Below, piece by piece: positions 11,698-22,857 of a DNA stretch of 64,000 nucleotides. A program made the position numbers and the translations under genes. The stretch is from Symbiodinium kawagutii (lineage: Eukaryota; Sar; Dinophyceae; Suessiales; Symbiodiniaceae), in assembly GCA_009767595.1 (NCBI GenBank), contig VSDK01004596.1, forward strand, positions 5,285 to 69,284, given 5' to 3'. The stretch's first letter is position 1. Each line of letters starts with the position of its first letter. The notes beneath the pieces are model-generated. The model was given only the letters and a program-made list of their open reading frames with translations, made no database searches and was not told the DNA's origin.

Positions 11698-13621
11698 TCA
11701 ACTGTTCTGCTTCTCCGACAGCAAATCCAGCACTTTCTGGAGTTGTGCCTCTGCTTTATCCAGTTTCCCTTCCCTCTCGAAATTCACCATATGCTTGCAA
11801 TAGCGATTTGCCAGAACTGCGTGAGGTTCATCTGTCAATACCACATTCAGGATCGCAATGACTTCCGTCAAACAGCCCATCTTCTGGCTCTCATCTGTCC
11901 AGCTTCTGACGCTTACCAGGAGTTCAGCTACTGAGTCCCTCCCAAGATGTTGATAAGCTGAACTGCAGCACCTCAAAATTGCAATGAAAATGTCATAGTA
12001 GTCTGGGCTCAAACCTTTCACCTGCGCCAGCGACAAGAGGTCAACCAGAATAGGGCGTCTCACACTAGGGACTTCTTGCACCATCAGACCGCAAAAATTG
12101 GCTCCAGGCACTTTAAGCTCATCTTGTTCAGAAAAACACCACTGCGTCACTGTCGTCAGGAAGGGTTGCACCATCTGCGGATGCTGGGCGTTCCACACGA
12201 AAAGCCCATTCAAAAACACGCGATACCCTTGGAAACCTTCTGAAGCACAGCGTTCCATTTCGTTAGCACGGTCGGCATTGCCGCAATCAAGCGCGTAGAA
12301 CCACTCTGAAATCTCATTTGCAGGATGTGTCTCTTTGTCAGCGAGTTGTGGCAAAGAATCCAAGTCCATCAGCTTGAGCAAATGAGCCAGCCAGATCTTT
12401 GAATTTGAAAAAAAAAACGAGACACAGCGCGTGTCTCCTTGTTCACCACTTCAGCTACCGGAAGGAATTCCAGCAAAATAGACCACGAATTTTCTGGCAA
12501 GCACATTCCTTCTTTGAGATCAAGATGATCTTCTTTCAAGGGATCATGAAGCTCCTCTGATGCCACAGAGCCGATCTCCTGTCCATCCTCACCAGGGGGA
12601 GGAGCTTGCGTCGAAACTGACGATAGCCTCGGCGGTTTTGGGTCGCCCTGGCGGCCCTCCAGGCCATTGACATCCATCTCTCTCAGAGCTGATGTGCCAG
12701 CATGTCTTTCGGGTTCCTGCACTTCAAGGAGCACAGTTCGTTCCAGCTCCATTTCTCTAACCTTCCAGGGTCTGATTATCAGCAAGGACAGTCTGGAGAT
12801 TCTCCTCCTGCCTCAGGTCTGCGCCTGCAGCTTGAGCCTCGAGAAGCCTCTCCTCCAAAGTTGCCTCAAGCATGGCAATCTCTTCCATTGCGTCTTCGAG
12901 CCCAACAGATGCACCAACAGAAATCCTCTTCTCTTCTTCCACTTCTGATTTCATTGTTTCCAACTCCACTTGCAGCCACTTAACATTCTCTTCTAGTTCC
13001 GAAGCATGTAAAACTGAGACGTCAAGGCAGTCGTCCCGTGCATGGCACTCCTCTTCTTCCGTGTCAAGCAACTCCTGCAGGATTTGAATCAGAGAGTCGC
13101 GTTTTGCAACTTCTTCAGCCTCCTCCAGAAGCAGTTCGATGTGATCCTCTGCTTTCTCGAGTTGCTGCTCCTCTTCGTCAAGGATCATAAGGATCCTTTG
13201 AGTACTGAGATGGACATCCTCTTGGGCCTGCGCATTCTGCAGGATTTCGTCCGAGGAGAGCGCCTCCTCCGCGGCCTCGTCGGTATCGCTGCCAAGTGAC
13301 ACAGTGGACCCAGTTGAGGGCCTCGCTGAGGGCCTCTCGGATCCAAGTTCTTTGTCGGCCAATTCCAGGCGCATCTGCAAAACGTTTTGACGAAGGTCCT
13401 TCATCACACCCTGCTGCCGTTCAAAGTTCTCTTGATAACTTCACCCGTTTCTCCTCTTGCAACATCTGCGTCAATTTCAGTGTGATGGCCTGCACCTGCG
13501 CCACCCAACAAGGAGCCTGGATGCAAGTCTGGTACAGGTACTGCGCCAATTCATCCTGTGAAGCTCTTTGAAGCCACTGCGTCCACATAGGGTTGGCATT
13601 CCCTTGTCCATGGGGCGACAT
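11698..13621 (-). pseudogene. F-box and coiled-coil protein, retrocopy with frame breaks
   Basis: Product of about 640 residues if the frames are read through, in four overlapping minus frames with no introns. The N-terminal part (13621-13421) starts at ATG with MSPHGQGNANP. Next is a strongly acidic coiled coil (13407-12757) rich in Glu/Leu heptads. Then comes a linker and an F-box (about 12500-12360): LPENSWSILLEFLPVAEVVN, then KETRAVSRFF, then NSKIWLAHLLKLMD, which follows the usual LP-x-E-LL-x-L/F-x-x-VSR-x-W-L layout. The C-terminal helical part (12381-11698) has EISEWFYALDCGNADRANE and ends in KAEAQLQKVLDLLSEKQNS. F-box proteins bind Skp1 in SCF ubiquitin ligases. Frame breaks lie near 13430, 12770 and in the A10 run near 12410. 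They may be real decay or homopolymer read errors, so coding status is open. Confidence 0.65.
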
Positions 13622-13651
13622 CGCTGCGCCGCGATGAGAGGGTGCACACCC

Positions 13652-13672
13652 AGCCTCAGGGGGTTCTTCTAT
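13652..13672. repeat. Target-site duplication, right copy
   Basis: Second copy of the 21-bp repeat at 11651-11671, 30 bp upstream of the retrogene start codon on the minus strand. Flanking bases differ on both sides, so the match is exactly 21 bp. Confidence 0.8.
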
Positions 13673-13689
13673 GAGCTGAATGCGATGAT

Positions 13690-15167
13690 TAAGCGCCTTT
13701 CAGCTAGATTCTAAGCCTCAGGAATGCCAGATATTAAAGAAGGGAATACCTTTCTTTCACGAGAGGTCCTTGGTGTCCTCCTGTTTCCTTCATCTAAATA
13801 AATGAAGCTAGACCTTGACCATGAGTGGATTGTGTTGACTACTCTTGGTGTTGACTTGGAGTGGAGTGAGATCATCAAAAGTGTGAATTCCACAAAGGTG
13901 GAATGTGGAAGAGGAATTGCTCAGAGCGAGGTACCAGACCCGCATAGGAGCTGTGAAGACAAATGCAGCGTGTTTTGGAGCTGATAGCAGATGAGACCTA
14001 GAAGACACATTCTGAAATCAAATCGAGGAAAGTGGTTCAAGGGCATCTTACAGGGAACTTGTCCGAATCAACATTTCAAAACACATGGCAAGTTGACAAT
14101 AATCCAGAAATGCAGGGATTCCCCAGGGCCTCACTGGAGGGGATTGGAGGGGAAGTGGTTCGCCATCGACGACTGCAAGTTGAGTCAATGACCGGAAGGC
14201 CTCACAGTGCGGATCTCAAGGCATTTTATCTATTTCATAGCCTAGAAAAGAAAAAACTCATCGTAAAATGGCGAAAGGGATCATCAGGTGAACGATTGGC
14301 CAATGAAAGGGCTGGGCCTGGTTTGTCCCTTGCCATAATGCAAAGCCCCCAAAAGCCCAAAGCCATCCAAAGCCTGCAAATTGTTTCCGTCTGACCAGGA
14401 CTCCGCAAGGAAGATCGGAAGCTTGCAAACCTGTTATGCTCAAAATTGAAGGGAAGAAAGTTGAACCATTTCAAGCTACTACCTGGATGAGATTTGAATA
14501 TGTTTCTCAGAGTACAACTGGTCACATCTTAGTGTTGTTCCAAGGTTTTCGATACAAGTACTGTTGACCCAAGTTCTTAGTCCGTGCTTTGAACATAATG
14601 GAACTCTTCACAAAATGTGTTCTAAGGAATTGTACGATCTAAGCTGCTGACGACTGATGCTCTGGACTCCAAAGACTGTCTGCCATCCGAAGCAATTGGA
14701 TCGCACAATGCCTGGCAGAGCTGAGAGCCTTGGTTTCTCTCCAGAGTCTCCACAGCCGTGACTCCTACCATCTCCTACCCTCAGCTGAAAGCTGCTGAAA
14801 GCTAAGGCAGCTAAGGCCACCACGGAGCAGTTCCCGTTGCTGCGGCTGCAAGCGCTGACATTTTGAAGTCAAAGAGCTCGCGTCTGACGCTGCCAGCACT
14901 GTGAGAAGGCTACCTCTGCAGCTCAGCTCCGTGTCTCAGAAGTCAGAGCTGTGTTCAACTTCCGAGTCACTGGAAATCATGTGATCACAGGAGCGGCCTC
15001 TACTGAAGGCATGCACAACACCTTTTTGCTGGAGAAATCGCAACACAGAGTTTGTCCTTGGCAGCTTGGCCATTGAAATACATGACTTAAGCTGTGACAC
15101 AAGTACTGCACGCTCTACTTTACACACCAGGTTTGTGTCTCACTCTCTCTCTCTCTCCCTCTCTTAA

Positions 15168-15203
<36 letters not shown>

Positions 15204-15778
15204 AACTTTGACTTGCACTGCATGAGAGCTTTGGATCTTTCCACACCAAACATTTGCCGAAGCTAGGTGACAAGATCTCAAAAGCGGACACGCAGCATTA
15301 CGTCAGCATGCTGAAGTTGCAGGAACAGGGATTTTTTGTATATTGAGATGATAAGCGGTCCAACTGAGATATAAGCACCAAACATGGCCGGATGACTTTT
15401 GTCCACCTCGGCTACTGAGCTGATCTAGCTACATGGCTACACGGCGACCACTCCAGGATGTCTCTTCAAGCTCTCAGATCTTCCTTGCCTCATTCTTTCA
15501 GCCTCTTCTCAGGTTTGGACAAATCGATCTGAAACCAGAGTTGCAGCAACTTCCATCAACGGCTTCAGGTTCTCTTCGCACTCCTATAGGTGCCGAGCAC
15601 GGCAGTTGCAGCTGAGCACAGGACAGCTTTGTTGTCTCTCAGGTCCCGGCTGGCAGCAACAGCGGCTCCGAAGCACTCAGAGGAATCAGCAGCAAAGGTC
15701 CATCAATACTCGACGCCGAACTCAGAGCGCAAGTCACAGTGTTCTCAAGCGAAATAACATGCCACATTTCAAGGTATT
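13690..15778. other. No recognisable gene (probable intron)
   Basis: No frame here has convincing coding character. It lies between unit-3 exons and the retrogene and is best read as intron sequence. It contains the (CT)n tract at 15142-15201. Confidence 0.45.
15142..15201. repeat. (CT)n microsatellite
   Basis: Nearly pure CT dinucleotide run in two blocks separated by CTTAACCTTT. Confidence 0.95.
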
Positions 15779-15997
15779 TCAGTGCAACACTTCAACGGTC
15801 AGATGAAATAGGAAGCCTATTGGCATGGGAAAGATGTAATGGTCTCTAGCAGCCTCAGGCCGTAACGTCACTGTTCCCGTTGTCGGATTCCAAGCTGGCA
15901 CCACATAGAAGCAGTCAAAGGCAGCCAAGAATTCGTCAGACAAACCATCTTCCGCCTTGGAGCACCAGTGATGTCCCAGGATGGCTGGTGAGCACAC
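15779..15997 (-). CDS. Putative exon downstream of sacsin-like unit 3
   Basis: The minus frame contains a coherent stretch, KAEDGLSDEFLAAFDCFYVV and then PAWNPTTGTVTLRPEAARDH. It is followed by YIFPMPIGFLFHL. It is the first plausible coding piece after the long unit-3 exon besides the weaker frame at 16.4-16.6 kb. No domain is recognised. Assignment to the sacsin-like gene is by strand and position. Confidence 0.35.
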   Translation of the reverse strand: MCSPAILGHHWCSKAEDGLSDEFLAAFDCFYVVPAWNPTTGTVTLRPEAARDHYIFPMPIGFLFHLTVEVLH

Positions 15998-16040
15998 TCT
16001 TGGAATCTATGTGTGTATAGGTAAAGACACAGGTGAAATA

Positions 16041-16195
16041 GGTAGATAGATAAATAGATCAGAAAATAGATAAATGGATAGATGAATAGATGAATAAATG
16101 AATAGATACAGTAAATAGATAAACAAAAGAACAGATACAGCAAATAGATGTTTAAAAAAAATGATAAATAGATACATGTGTGTGTGTGTATGTGT
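16041..16195. repeat. (GATA/AATA)n imperfect microsatellite and (TG)n
   Basis: Imperfect GATA/AAATA tetranucleotide array to about 16172, followed by a short TG run. On the minus strand it gives spurious Tyr/Leu/Phe/Ile ORFs. Confidence 0.9.
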
Positions 16196-16379
16196 GCGTG
16201 TCATGCATCGGTTATCATGACTCGTACCGCATACATTCATAGATGCCGTATATTGGCTTGCATTTTGTGCAGACATATGCATATCAACATTTACTTGTAC
16301 GCAATATGCTGTATCATGTCTCATGAGAGTCTATTACTTCATTTCAGTGTCTTTTTCTATTGCACTGGATTCGGCTTTC

Positions 16380-16602
16380 CTAGCTGTGATTTATCCGAGT
16401 TTCTTGACGCCCCCCATCCATGCAAATCCGAATCCTCTTGCGAGCTGGGGCTGTGACCAACTCGATAAAAGACCAAAGAGCACAAAGTGTTGAACTTGCA
16501 TGTTCATCACTTCCGAAGCCGAGCGACCTTTCGCCACTTTGCACATGGGAAAGAGGACGGCAGGTATTGAAACTGATTTCAACAAGTTGGATCAGCGAAT
16601 GA
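16380..16602 (-). CDS. Weak putative exon after unit 3
   Basis: Two minus frames overlap, one with VLFPMCKVAKGRSASEVMN and the other with CRPLSHVQSGERSLGFGSDE. One may be the exon that follows the GC donor at 16822. I could not decide between them. Confidence 0.25.
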
Positions 16603-16821
16603 AAAAACTGCCAGGCCCTAACAGCGCAACAAAATGCAACAAGCATTGTTCTTTTTAGGCTGTAAGGCAATCACCCCGCAGCTGCTTGTCGACTGCTTCC
16701 AAGAAACCTACCTGGCAAGGTTATGAGTTGCTGAGATTATCAGGACATATCAAAATCATCAAATTAGAAGGGCAATGCTTCACAGGTGTGAGCTAATTTT
16801 AGAGGGTGGCATTCCGCTTGC

Positions 16822-19800
16822 CTCCAAACGTCTCGTCCAATGAAGCCAGAACCGATGACTGAGGAGAAGCTCGAATGTTTGGAAGTGCCATAAGGAGAGC
16901 TTCTGCAAGATGCTCGCATTTTTCAACGTGTCGAATCCCAAGCTTCTCCCCTTGTTGGCGCAACCTCTCTGAGCTTCTTTCATCCAAGCCTGACAAATCT
17001 AAGGTTGCTTTAGAAGCCAACTGCTGTAAAACTCGGTGTGCGAAAGAACTTCGAGAGTTGTCAGATACGAAGGCACAAAAGAGCACCTGATCCGCTCCGT
17101 CAATGCTAAAAGAAGCCACTTTGTTGTCGCACAGCGGAGCCAACTTCAGCCCTTGTAGCTTTGAAGCAATGGAATCATCCTGCTCTCCACTCAGAACAAA
17201 ACCAAGGAGCTTGGAAGCCGTTGCACAATTGTACTTGTGTTGCGAATCCTGTTGCAAGCACGCCAAAACTAAAGAACGATCGACCGAAGCCTTACGCTTG
17301 AGACCTGCAAACGAGAATTCATTTTCCACTTCAGCAACCACGTGACAAAAGCGATATTTGCCGTCCTTCAACTGGCATAAGTATTCGTGCACAGCTTGTC
17401 TCTGCTCAGCTGTTGCAATGTCATCAGGCAGCGGCTGCACAGAATCTACATAAGACAACAACGGTGCAGCCGTTCGCAATCCACTTGCATCCAAGAAATT
17501 TGCAAGCTGTTCATGAGTTTGCTTCCCGAAGTGGGTCTGTCCATTTGCGAAAGAAAGGATTGGGAAAAGTGCTCTGTTGCCAAGGGCCTTGTAAATCGAA
17601 GGAAGATTCAAGAGCTGTTGCAAACTCGAGGGCAGCTGGGATTTGCGAGGCATCAAAGAGCACACTCCTTCACGTGTAGCCCACACTGCTACTTCTGCAA
17701 ACACTTTGGAGCGAAAGGCTTGAAGCCCTGCTGATTGCTCCTGGATCAATGTGCAAATCAAAGGCTCTATAATGTTTCGCAAGAGAAGGCTGTTCCAGTC
17801 AGACATTGAGTTTGAAGTGCTTCCTGGTCTTGCCAAATCCAAGCGACCTGGAGCAGTCGGATCACTGAGACAGAAATTGGCATTGATTAAAAACGGCAAG
17901 GAACTTGTGATTGGCAAAGGCAAAAAGCAACACACACGTGGTTCTTCAGGCCGGAGAGGTCGAGAGAGGCAAAGGGCAAGACCTCCAAATGGGACGTACG
18001 CAAAGCTTGCCTCGGCTTCACTTTCCCCGCTTCCCGCCCATCGCTCATCTTCGGGATTATCATGCTGAAGAATCAAGCGCCATGCCTCCTTTCGATTACA
18101 AGGTTCGCTATCGAACTCTTTTCGTAGCTCCAAAGGCGGTGACCAAGAGATGGAGACAACTAAGTTGAAAGAGATGTATGGTCGCAAATCTTCGTCTGGC
18201 TTGGACATTCCCAAACGGTTCAACATGTCAGAAATGAAGGACTGCTTTTCTTTGCTCTGCGCAACCGTTCTGGAGGAGAACAAACGACGGTACTCGAGGG
18301 CCTGCTCATCAGTGCAAATTTCAAAAGCAGATGTAGCCGAGGCAGCTACTGCATCTCCTGTCTGTTTGGGAGCTGGAGCCTCAAGAGACAGTGGGACACC
18401 AGGTGGTGTGATCTTGATTTCCATGAAGGTTTGAGGCAATGCATTTGCGCCAGCATCTGGAGGAATCCAACTGAATTCGATCCGCTGAACGTGCTGCAAA
18501 AATACCAAGCATTCAGCGGCAGCATCTCTGAAGGCACGAAGAAATGCCATGGCAGACTCTGGCGACACGAGGGTTTTGCTGATTTCACTTGCCTTGGCTG
18601 CCTCGGGTGTTCTGAATGGCATTCGGATCAAGGTTCCTTCGTACGGTGTAGAAGCCTTCAAATTGCACCCAAACATCCCATGGTAGGGCTCGAATTGATC
18701 CTGAAACTTGTCAAGGACATCAATCTTAAGAAACCTCAGTTTGATTCCCGGTTTCGCTGGTGATGCACCCATTGCCTTCAAGTGGTGCACATGAGGATCC
18801 AAAAACAGTACGACGTCATCACTCAATATGCTTGGCAGATCAGTGAGGCTGTAGACGGAGTTGAAGCCGAGTCCAAAACGTCCTATCTGCGCTTTGCGGC
18901 TCGTACTTTTCACTGCCCCTAATTGCGTGATGTTTTCAAAGTCTTGCGGAGAAAATGACGCGTTGTTGTGTGCCCAAAGGCAAGGTCCCTGCCATCTGCC
19001 CATCTCAGGCGACATGAGAGACTGCCGTCCAAAGCTACGCCAGTCCCATGCAAAGTGCACTTCAGAAGCCTTCGCGTCATCTGCATTCTGCAGCAGAGAC
19101 TTGAAGAGACCCAAATCCTCGGTTTCAGAAATGTCTCGCAACAAAGACCGCAGCCGGGTAGTGAGAGGTTCAGTCTGTCCAGCGGCCTCGAACCACTCTG
19201 GATCTCTCTCCCCATCATCTGCGGCAGCTAATGCTTCCGCGGCAACTTGTGTGCTCAGCGCTCGACATTGAATGACAATGGCAACGTCATTCGAAATGCT
19301 TGAGTGAACCCAATGGAGGCCACTACTGGTGACAGCTCTATTTCTCTTTTGCTGTTCCTCCTCTGAGAGCCATCTCATGTTGTTAAAAACACAATTCTTC
19401 GCAGGACGAAGTTTGCCTTGACTCGTTGGCACCATCACTCGTTCTGGAAGTTCGTCTCCTTCACAGCGAATTCGTTCAGAAAGGGCCATGGCCATATGCA
19501 CTGCAACCTCGATCTCACCTGGAGACAGTTGATGCGTGCTTGCAGTGCTGCCGCCTTCACTTTTCTGCGAAAGCCGGTAGAGAGCCCTTGCCAAATCATT
19601 GGCTTGAAATGCTGGTCGAATTTGACTGCACAGCCTTGGAGCTGCTGATTGCAGTTCCTTGGGGATCTGATGCAGACCTGCAATAGCGAAGTCTTGTGAC
19701 AGGGACAAATCTTCCATAGGCACAAATGTTCCAGCTACAAAGATCTCACTCAACTCACGCTCAGAACTTCCATCCGTGGCCTGATTTTTGGCATCTATCA

Positions 19801-20413
19801 AAGGGTACACGTGATGATAGACGCACTTGGAAATCCAAGCGGACTCGCCCTCGTTGGCTTTGCCATCCGGATGTTTCTGCCACCATGAATGGATGGCTTC
19901 CAACTGTGCCCATGCACATTCAATCCTTTGAGCTTTTGGCAACGTAGACATGCCGAGCATTTCGAGAAAGTCTACGTACAGGTTGGGCTTCCGCTCACCT
20001 GAAAAGACCACCTGTGTTTCAAGATCAAGGATCGGACTGGCGGCACCACAAGTCCAGAATTCCGACATCAGGACCAAATCTGATGGCCTCCAGAGTTTGT
20101 AAGCAGTGCCAGCCCAAGGAATTGCAGCAAGCCATTCTCGCGGAGCTTTTGCAGCAGGACTCCACCGACAGGAACGAAATTTGCATTTCAGGGTCTCAAC
20201 ATCATCTTCCGTCCATTCCTCTCTCTTTTCCAATGACTCAACCTTCTGTGTAGGAGCGCTACCAGTGGCAGCTGTTAGGAAGTCACCCAATGGCATGATC
20301 GCTGACCATGAAAAGAAACTGCGCGCTTTCTCGTTTCTCTCACTTCTATCGTTTCGAGTAGGTGAGGTACTCGGAACTTCTGGCTGGGCAGCTGCAGCTG
20401 CAGCCTCTCGTAC
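16822..20413 (-). CDS. Sacsin-like unit 3: GHKL ATPase module in one 3.6-kb exon
   Basis: A single open exon runs from acceptor TTTCCAG|GTACGAG (20413) to a probable GC donor GGAG|GCAAGC (16822); the open frame reaches a stop at 16799. The N-terminal 400 residues carry sacsin-type linker motifs such as GKLRPAKNCVFNNMRWL and HSSISNDVA. The ATPase core follows: TTRLRSLLRD, LLQNADDAKASEVHFAWDWR (the Asn-Ala-Asp-Asp-Ala box corresponds to the Hsp90/GHKL N box), LWAHNNASFSPQDFENI, IGRFGLGFNSVYSLTDLPSI and LFLDPHVHHL. Then come PGIKLRFLKIDVLDKF and YEGTLIRMPFRTPEAAKASE. Sacsins are very large cytoplasmic co-chaperone-like proteins. Unlike unit 2, no intron breaks this module. Confidence 0.85.
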
Positions 20414-20543
20414 CTGGAAACAGCATGACACGGTTGCAAATGGCAGGATGTGTCAGCATCACTGCGTCATCATGGTGCGACTGAGTGTTCCTGCCTCTTG
20501 GCATTTCACGCTAACCGTTGTGGCCACATACTGCAAGAAGCTC

Positions 20544-20738
20544 TCAGCACAGCCCTTGACCTTCAAAGTACAATCCACTTCTCTCACAGTGTGATACACG
20601 TGGCATGCAAATTTCTAGCGCTTCTCTCAGCAGCTGCCAATGCAGCTTGGACTCCTTGTCCCATTCTTCAGGATCGCTGCTTGATGCATTTTGGTGCTTG
20701 CCTTGAACGATGGAGAGCCAAGAAATGCCCTGCGTCAA
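20544..20738 (-). CDS. Possible small exon upstream of unit 3
   Basis: The minus frame contains GKHQNASSSDPEEWDKESKL, then HWQLLREALEICMPRVSHCE. Composition is protein-like, and it lies just upstream of the unit-3 exon on the same strand. Splice borders were not resolved and no domain is recognised. Confidence 0.3.
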   Translation of the reverse strand: MTQGISWLSIVQGKHQNASSSDPEEWDKESKLHWQLLREALEICMPRVSHCERSGLYFEGQGLC

Positions 20739-21267
20739 AGCATCTTGCTGCTCTGGGTGACAGGCCGTCCAGAAACGTGAGTCGTTCGTGGAGCTCCTAC
20801 GAGCTCTCAGTAAAAGCGCCTATTGCTCAGAGAAACACAGAACCCGATCCAATGCTAGTGCTCCATAGTGCTGTTACAGTAGTGCTGTTTTTGTTGACAG
20901 CCTCACAACTTCTCATGGCCACAGTAGAATCAATCAGAAGAGCTTATCCCATCATGTCCCTTACAGCCAAGTGAAGTCCCGATTTGCAAGGCATGCTTGG
21001 CCCAACTTCTGCTATCAAAAGCATTACAATCAGCTCTTTGCGGCTGACATCCTGCTCGTGATGCTACTACCATTCGTCGCACCCAGCCGAATTCTACAAA
21101 TGCGGTACACATCTGTACACTCTTGAATACTCTTGATATCAAAAAATATTCTTCCCTAATTGTTTACATCCTCTGAAATCTCAAAAACGGAAAGGCCAGA
21201 AAAAAACTCACATGTGGGTGAACAATCTGGTTGATGCAAGATTCTGGCTATTCCCAATTCTGAAAAT

Positions 21268-21620
21268 TCATCTGAGATAAATGGCTCGTATTTTGCAACA
21301 GCCCCTTCGACGCCAAAAGCTCGTATCCTTTATCAATGTCCGAAAAAGCGAGTACCGAGGAACATAAACATCACACTCAGCCTCCCAAAGCGGTGCAAGG
21401 AAGTTAACCCGAATGTGCTTGTTCATGTACTGCAAGACTCTGCACACGGTCCCGGCATTTCCCAGGGCTCCTTTAAGGACAGTTCTTGTCGACACCTTAA
21501 AAGGCCTCTTTGCAGCAAAGGAAGAAGAACCTGTTCGTCGCAGCATGTAGGTTGCAAACTGAATTTTAAATGCAGTGAGGAGATGCCGTTTGACAGATTC
21601 AACGAGGTTCTGCAAAACAA
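21268..21620 (-). CDS. Sacsin-like repeat-end exon, unit 2
   Basis: The minus frame reads NLVESVKRHLLTAFKIQFAT early and RVNFLAPLWEAECDVYVPRY, then SLFRTLIKDTSFW late. The late part fits the recurring 'F[IL].P..x(7-9)..[LV].P...L..L....F' box that closes sacsin-type units. Compare AFISTVGGGMLSAAEALDPS in unit 1. It lies where the end of unit 2 is expected, just before unit 3. Exact borders are not fixed. Confidence 0.4.
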
Positions 21621-22283
21621 CCCAAAGCCAAGGTCAACACTGCGTTGACTTCAGCTGCAGGGAAAGGCCTGAGAGATAAGCAATCGAGCAACAGCAAAGG
21701 CAGAACGCAAGAAATACTGCTTCTTGCTGCTAGTGGCACTGTCTTGAAGAAATAGACCCTGAGAATGTATTAAACTATCTTCAATTCGTTTAATTAGGCA
21801 AAGGTCCCATCTCCGCTGTAGAGGAGCTTCAGTTCCTGCGGCTAAACCCTGAATTGGAAGTTGCAAAAGGCTCCCCACAGGGTTCCGCTGAGATTTGATG
21901 ACCAAAGTGACACAAAAGGCGCAACGACGAACAACGAAGATCAACAGATCCCTCTCCGCATTCAACGCGTTCCTCCTTCCGGGGATCCAAGAGAGTCGCT
22001 GGGCTTCGCATCTGCCCATCCACCTGCAGTGTCCCAGAGATGGCTGGCAAAGTCTCAAGCGTGCTGGCGCTGAGAGCCAAGCGGTTGGAATGAACGACAC
22101 AAGCTGCAATGCCTTTCCATTGCATCCGTTTGAGGAAGACACCCAAAAAAAAATCTGTCCGAGCTTTCAGATTCTTTTCTTAAATCTTCTACTTTCATGC
22201 TGCTTGTGATTTCGGGTTTGCAAGAATTCAATGACGATTTTGGGGGTCATGATGCCTTTCGCTGTTTCAGCAATATCTGCACC

Positions 22284-22628
22284 TCAACGCATTGCTCGTT
22301 TCCAGCTAGCTCCATCTGCCTCCATCTCTGAACCTTTCACAATGGCCAGAACTTGGGCGTACGAAGGCGTCAGCTGAGCATGCTGAACTTTGAACAGCTC
22401 TCCTGAGGCTCCAGCAATGGCTAGCATCAACCCTTGCTGCGCGGCAGGATCCACTGTCGGCTTGGATGCCTTGCTGGATTTGTTTCGTGGACATTGAAAG
22501 AACTCAGCAGTGAACTCAGCCCTGGACCCATGGGAAGACGTATCCCAGAAGAACCTTGCAATGTGAAATGTTAAACTTTGGACATCAATGGACGTATAAC
22601 AGTTGAGTTGAAAGATGTTGAAAGTCAT
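22284..22628 (-). CDS. Putative exon, unit 2 of sacsin-like gene
   Basis: The minus frame has ARFFWDTSSHGSRAEFTAEF and later AQQGLMLAIAGASGELFKVQ, then HAQLTPSYAQVLAIVKGSE. It looks coding and lies between two better supported unit-2 pieces. No motif is recognised and both borders are uncertain. Confidence 0.35.
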   Translation of the reverse strand: MTFNIFQLNCYTSIDVQSLTFHIARFFWDTSSHGSRAEFTAEFFQCPRNKSSKASKPTVDPAAQQGLMLAIAGASGELFKVQHAQLTPSYAQVLAIVKGSEMEADGASWKRAMR

Positions 22629-22635
22629 GCTGGAC

Positions 22636-22857
22636 TCATGGACAGCTTGCCTCTGCCCAGGTCAGCCGCGGCATATGAAGTTCGCGCACCAATGCCGCAA
22701 TATTCTCTGCATCAACGGGTTCAACGCAACCTGGCCTCGGAAAGACATACCAAAGAGACATACAGAGACTGCCAGGCATTGGTTCCAACTGTGAATGGGG
22801 CATTGGAATTCCGGCTGCTCGGAGTGCTGCTACTACTTCAGGGCATGCCTGGAGCAC
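22636..22857 (-). CDS. Sacsin-like 'CPEVVAALRAAGIP' exons, unit 2
   Basis: The minus frame starts ACPEVVAALRAAGIPMPHSQ and ends ENIAALVRELHMPRLTWAE. Both parts align with unit 1 (TCPQVLAALRAAQVDLPTVE and later LLRDHLGLPRCQWPDLL in the 43217-40563 exon). The intervening residues (WYVFPRPGC) match poorly and probably mark an intron kept in frame. This is good evidence that a second sacsin-type unit runs through here. Confidence 0.6.
   Translation of the reverse strand: MLQACPEVVAALRAAGIPMPHSQLEPMPGSLCMSLWYVFPRPGCVEPVDAENIAALVRELHMPRLTWAEASCP

Larger units (their letters stand above)
11651..13672 (-). mobile_element. Retroposed gene insertion with 21-bp target-site duplication
   Basis: A segment of about 2 kb is bounded by identical 21-bp direct repeats. 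Inside are, in minus-strand order: about 30 bp of leader, an intronless coding region (13621-11698), a stop codon, 7 bp, then an A-rich tract of about 20 nt (T-rich on plus, 11672-11690) that abuts the distal repeat. Intronless gene, terminal A tract and flanking duplication together are the hallmark of LINE-type reverse transcription and insertion of an mRNA. The neighbouring same-strand genes are intron-rich. I see no spliced-leader remnant at the 5' end. The tail is interrupted by one G and one T, so the insertion is not very recent, or priming was internal. Confidence 0.75.

Noticed and set aside
11290..11934. Plus-strand ORF of 214 codons
   Set aside because: It overlaps the retrogene 3' part and the T-rich tail. 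The minus strand carries the recognisable protein.
16007..16324. Hydrophobic minus ORFs suggesting a membrane protein
   Set aside because: They are translations of the GATA/AATA microsatellite.
19840..19900. KHPDGK in the unit-3 exon as a possible J-domain HPD motif
   Set aside because: The surrounding residues (AIHSWWQKHPDGKANEGESA) lack the helix pattern of a J domain; this is the linker before the ATPase.
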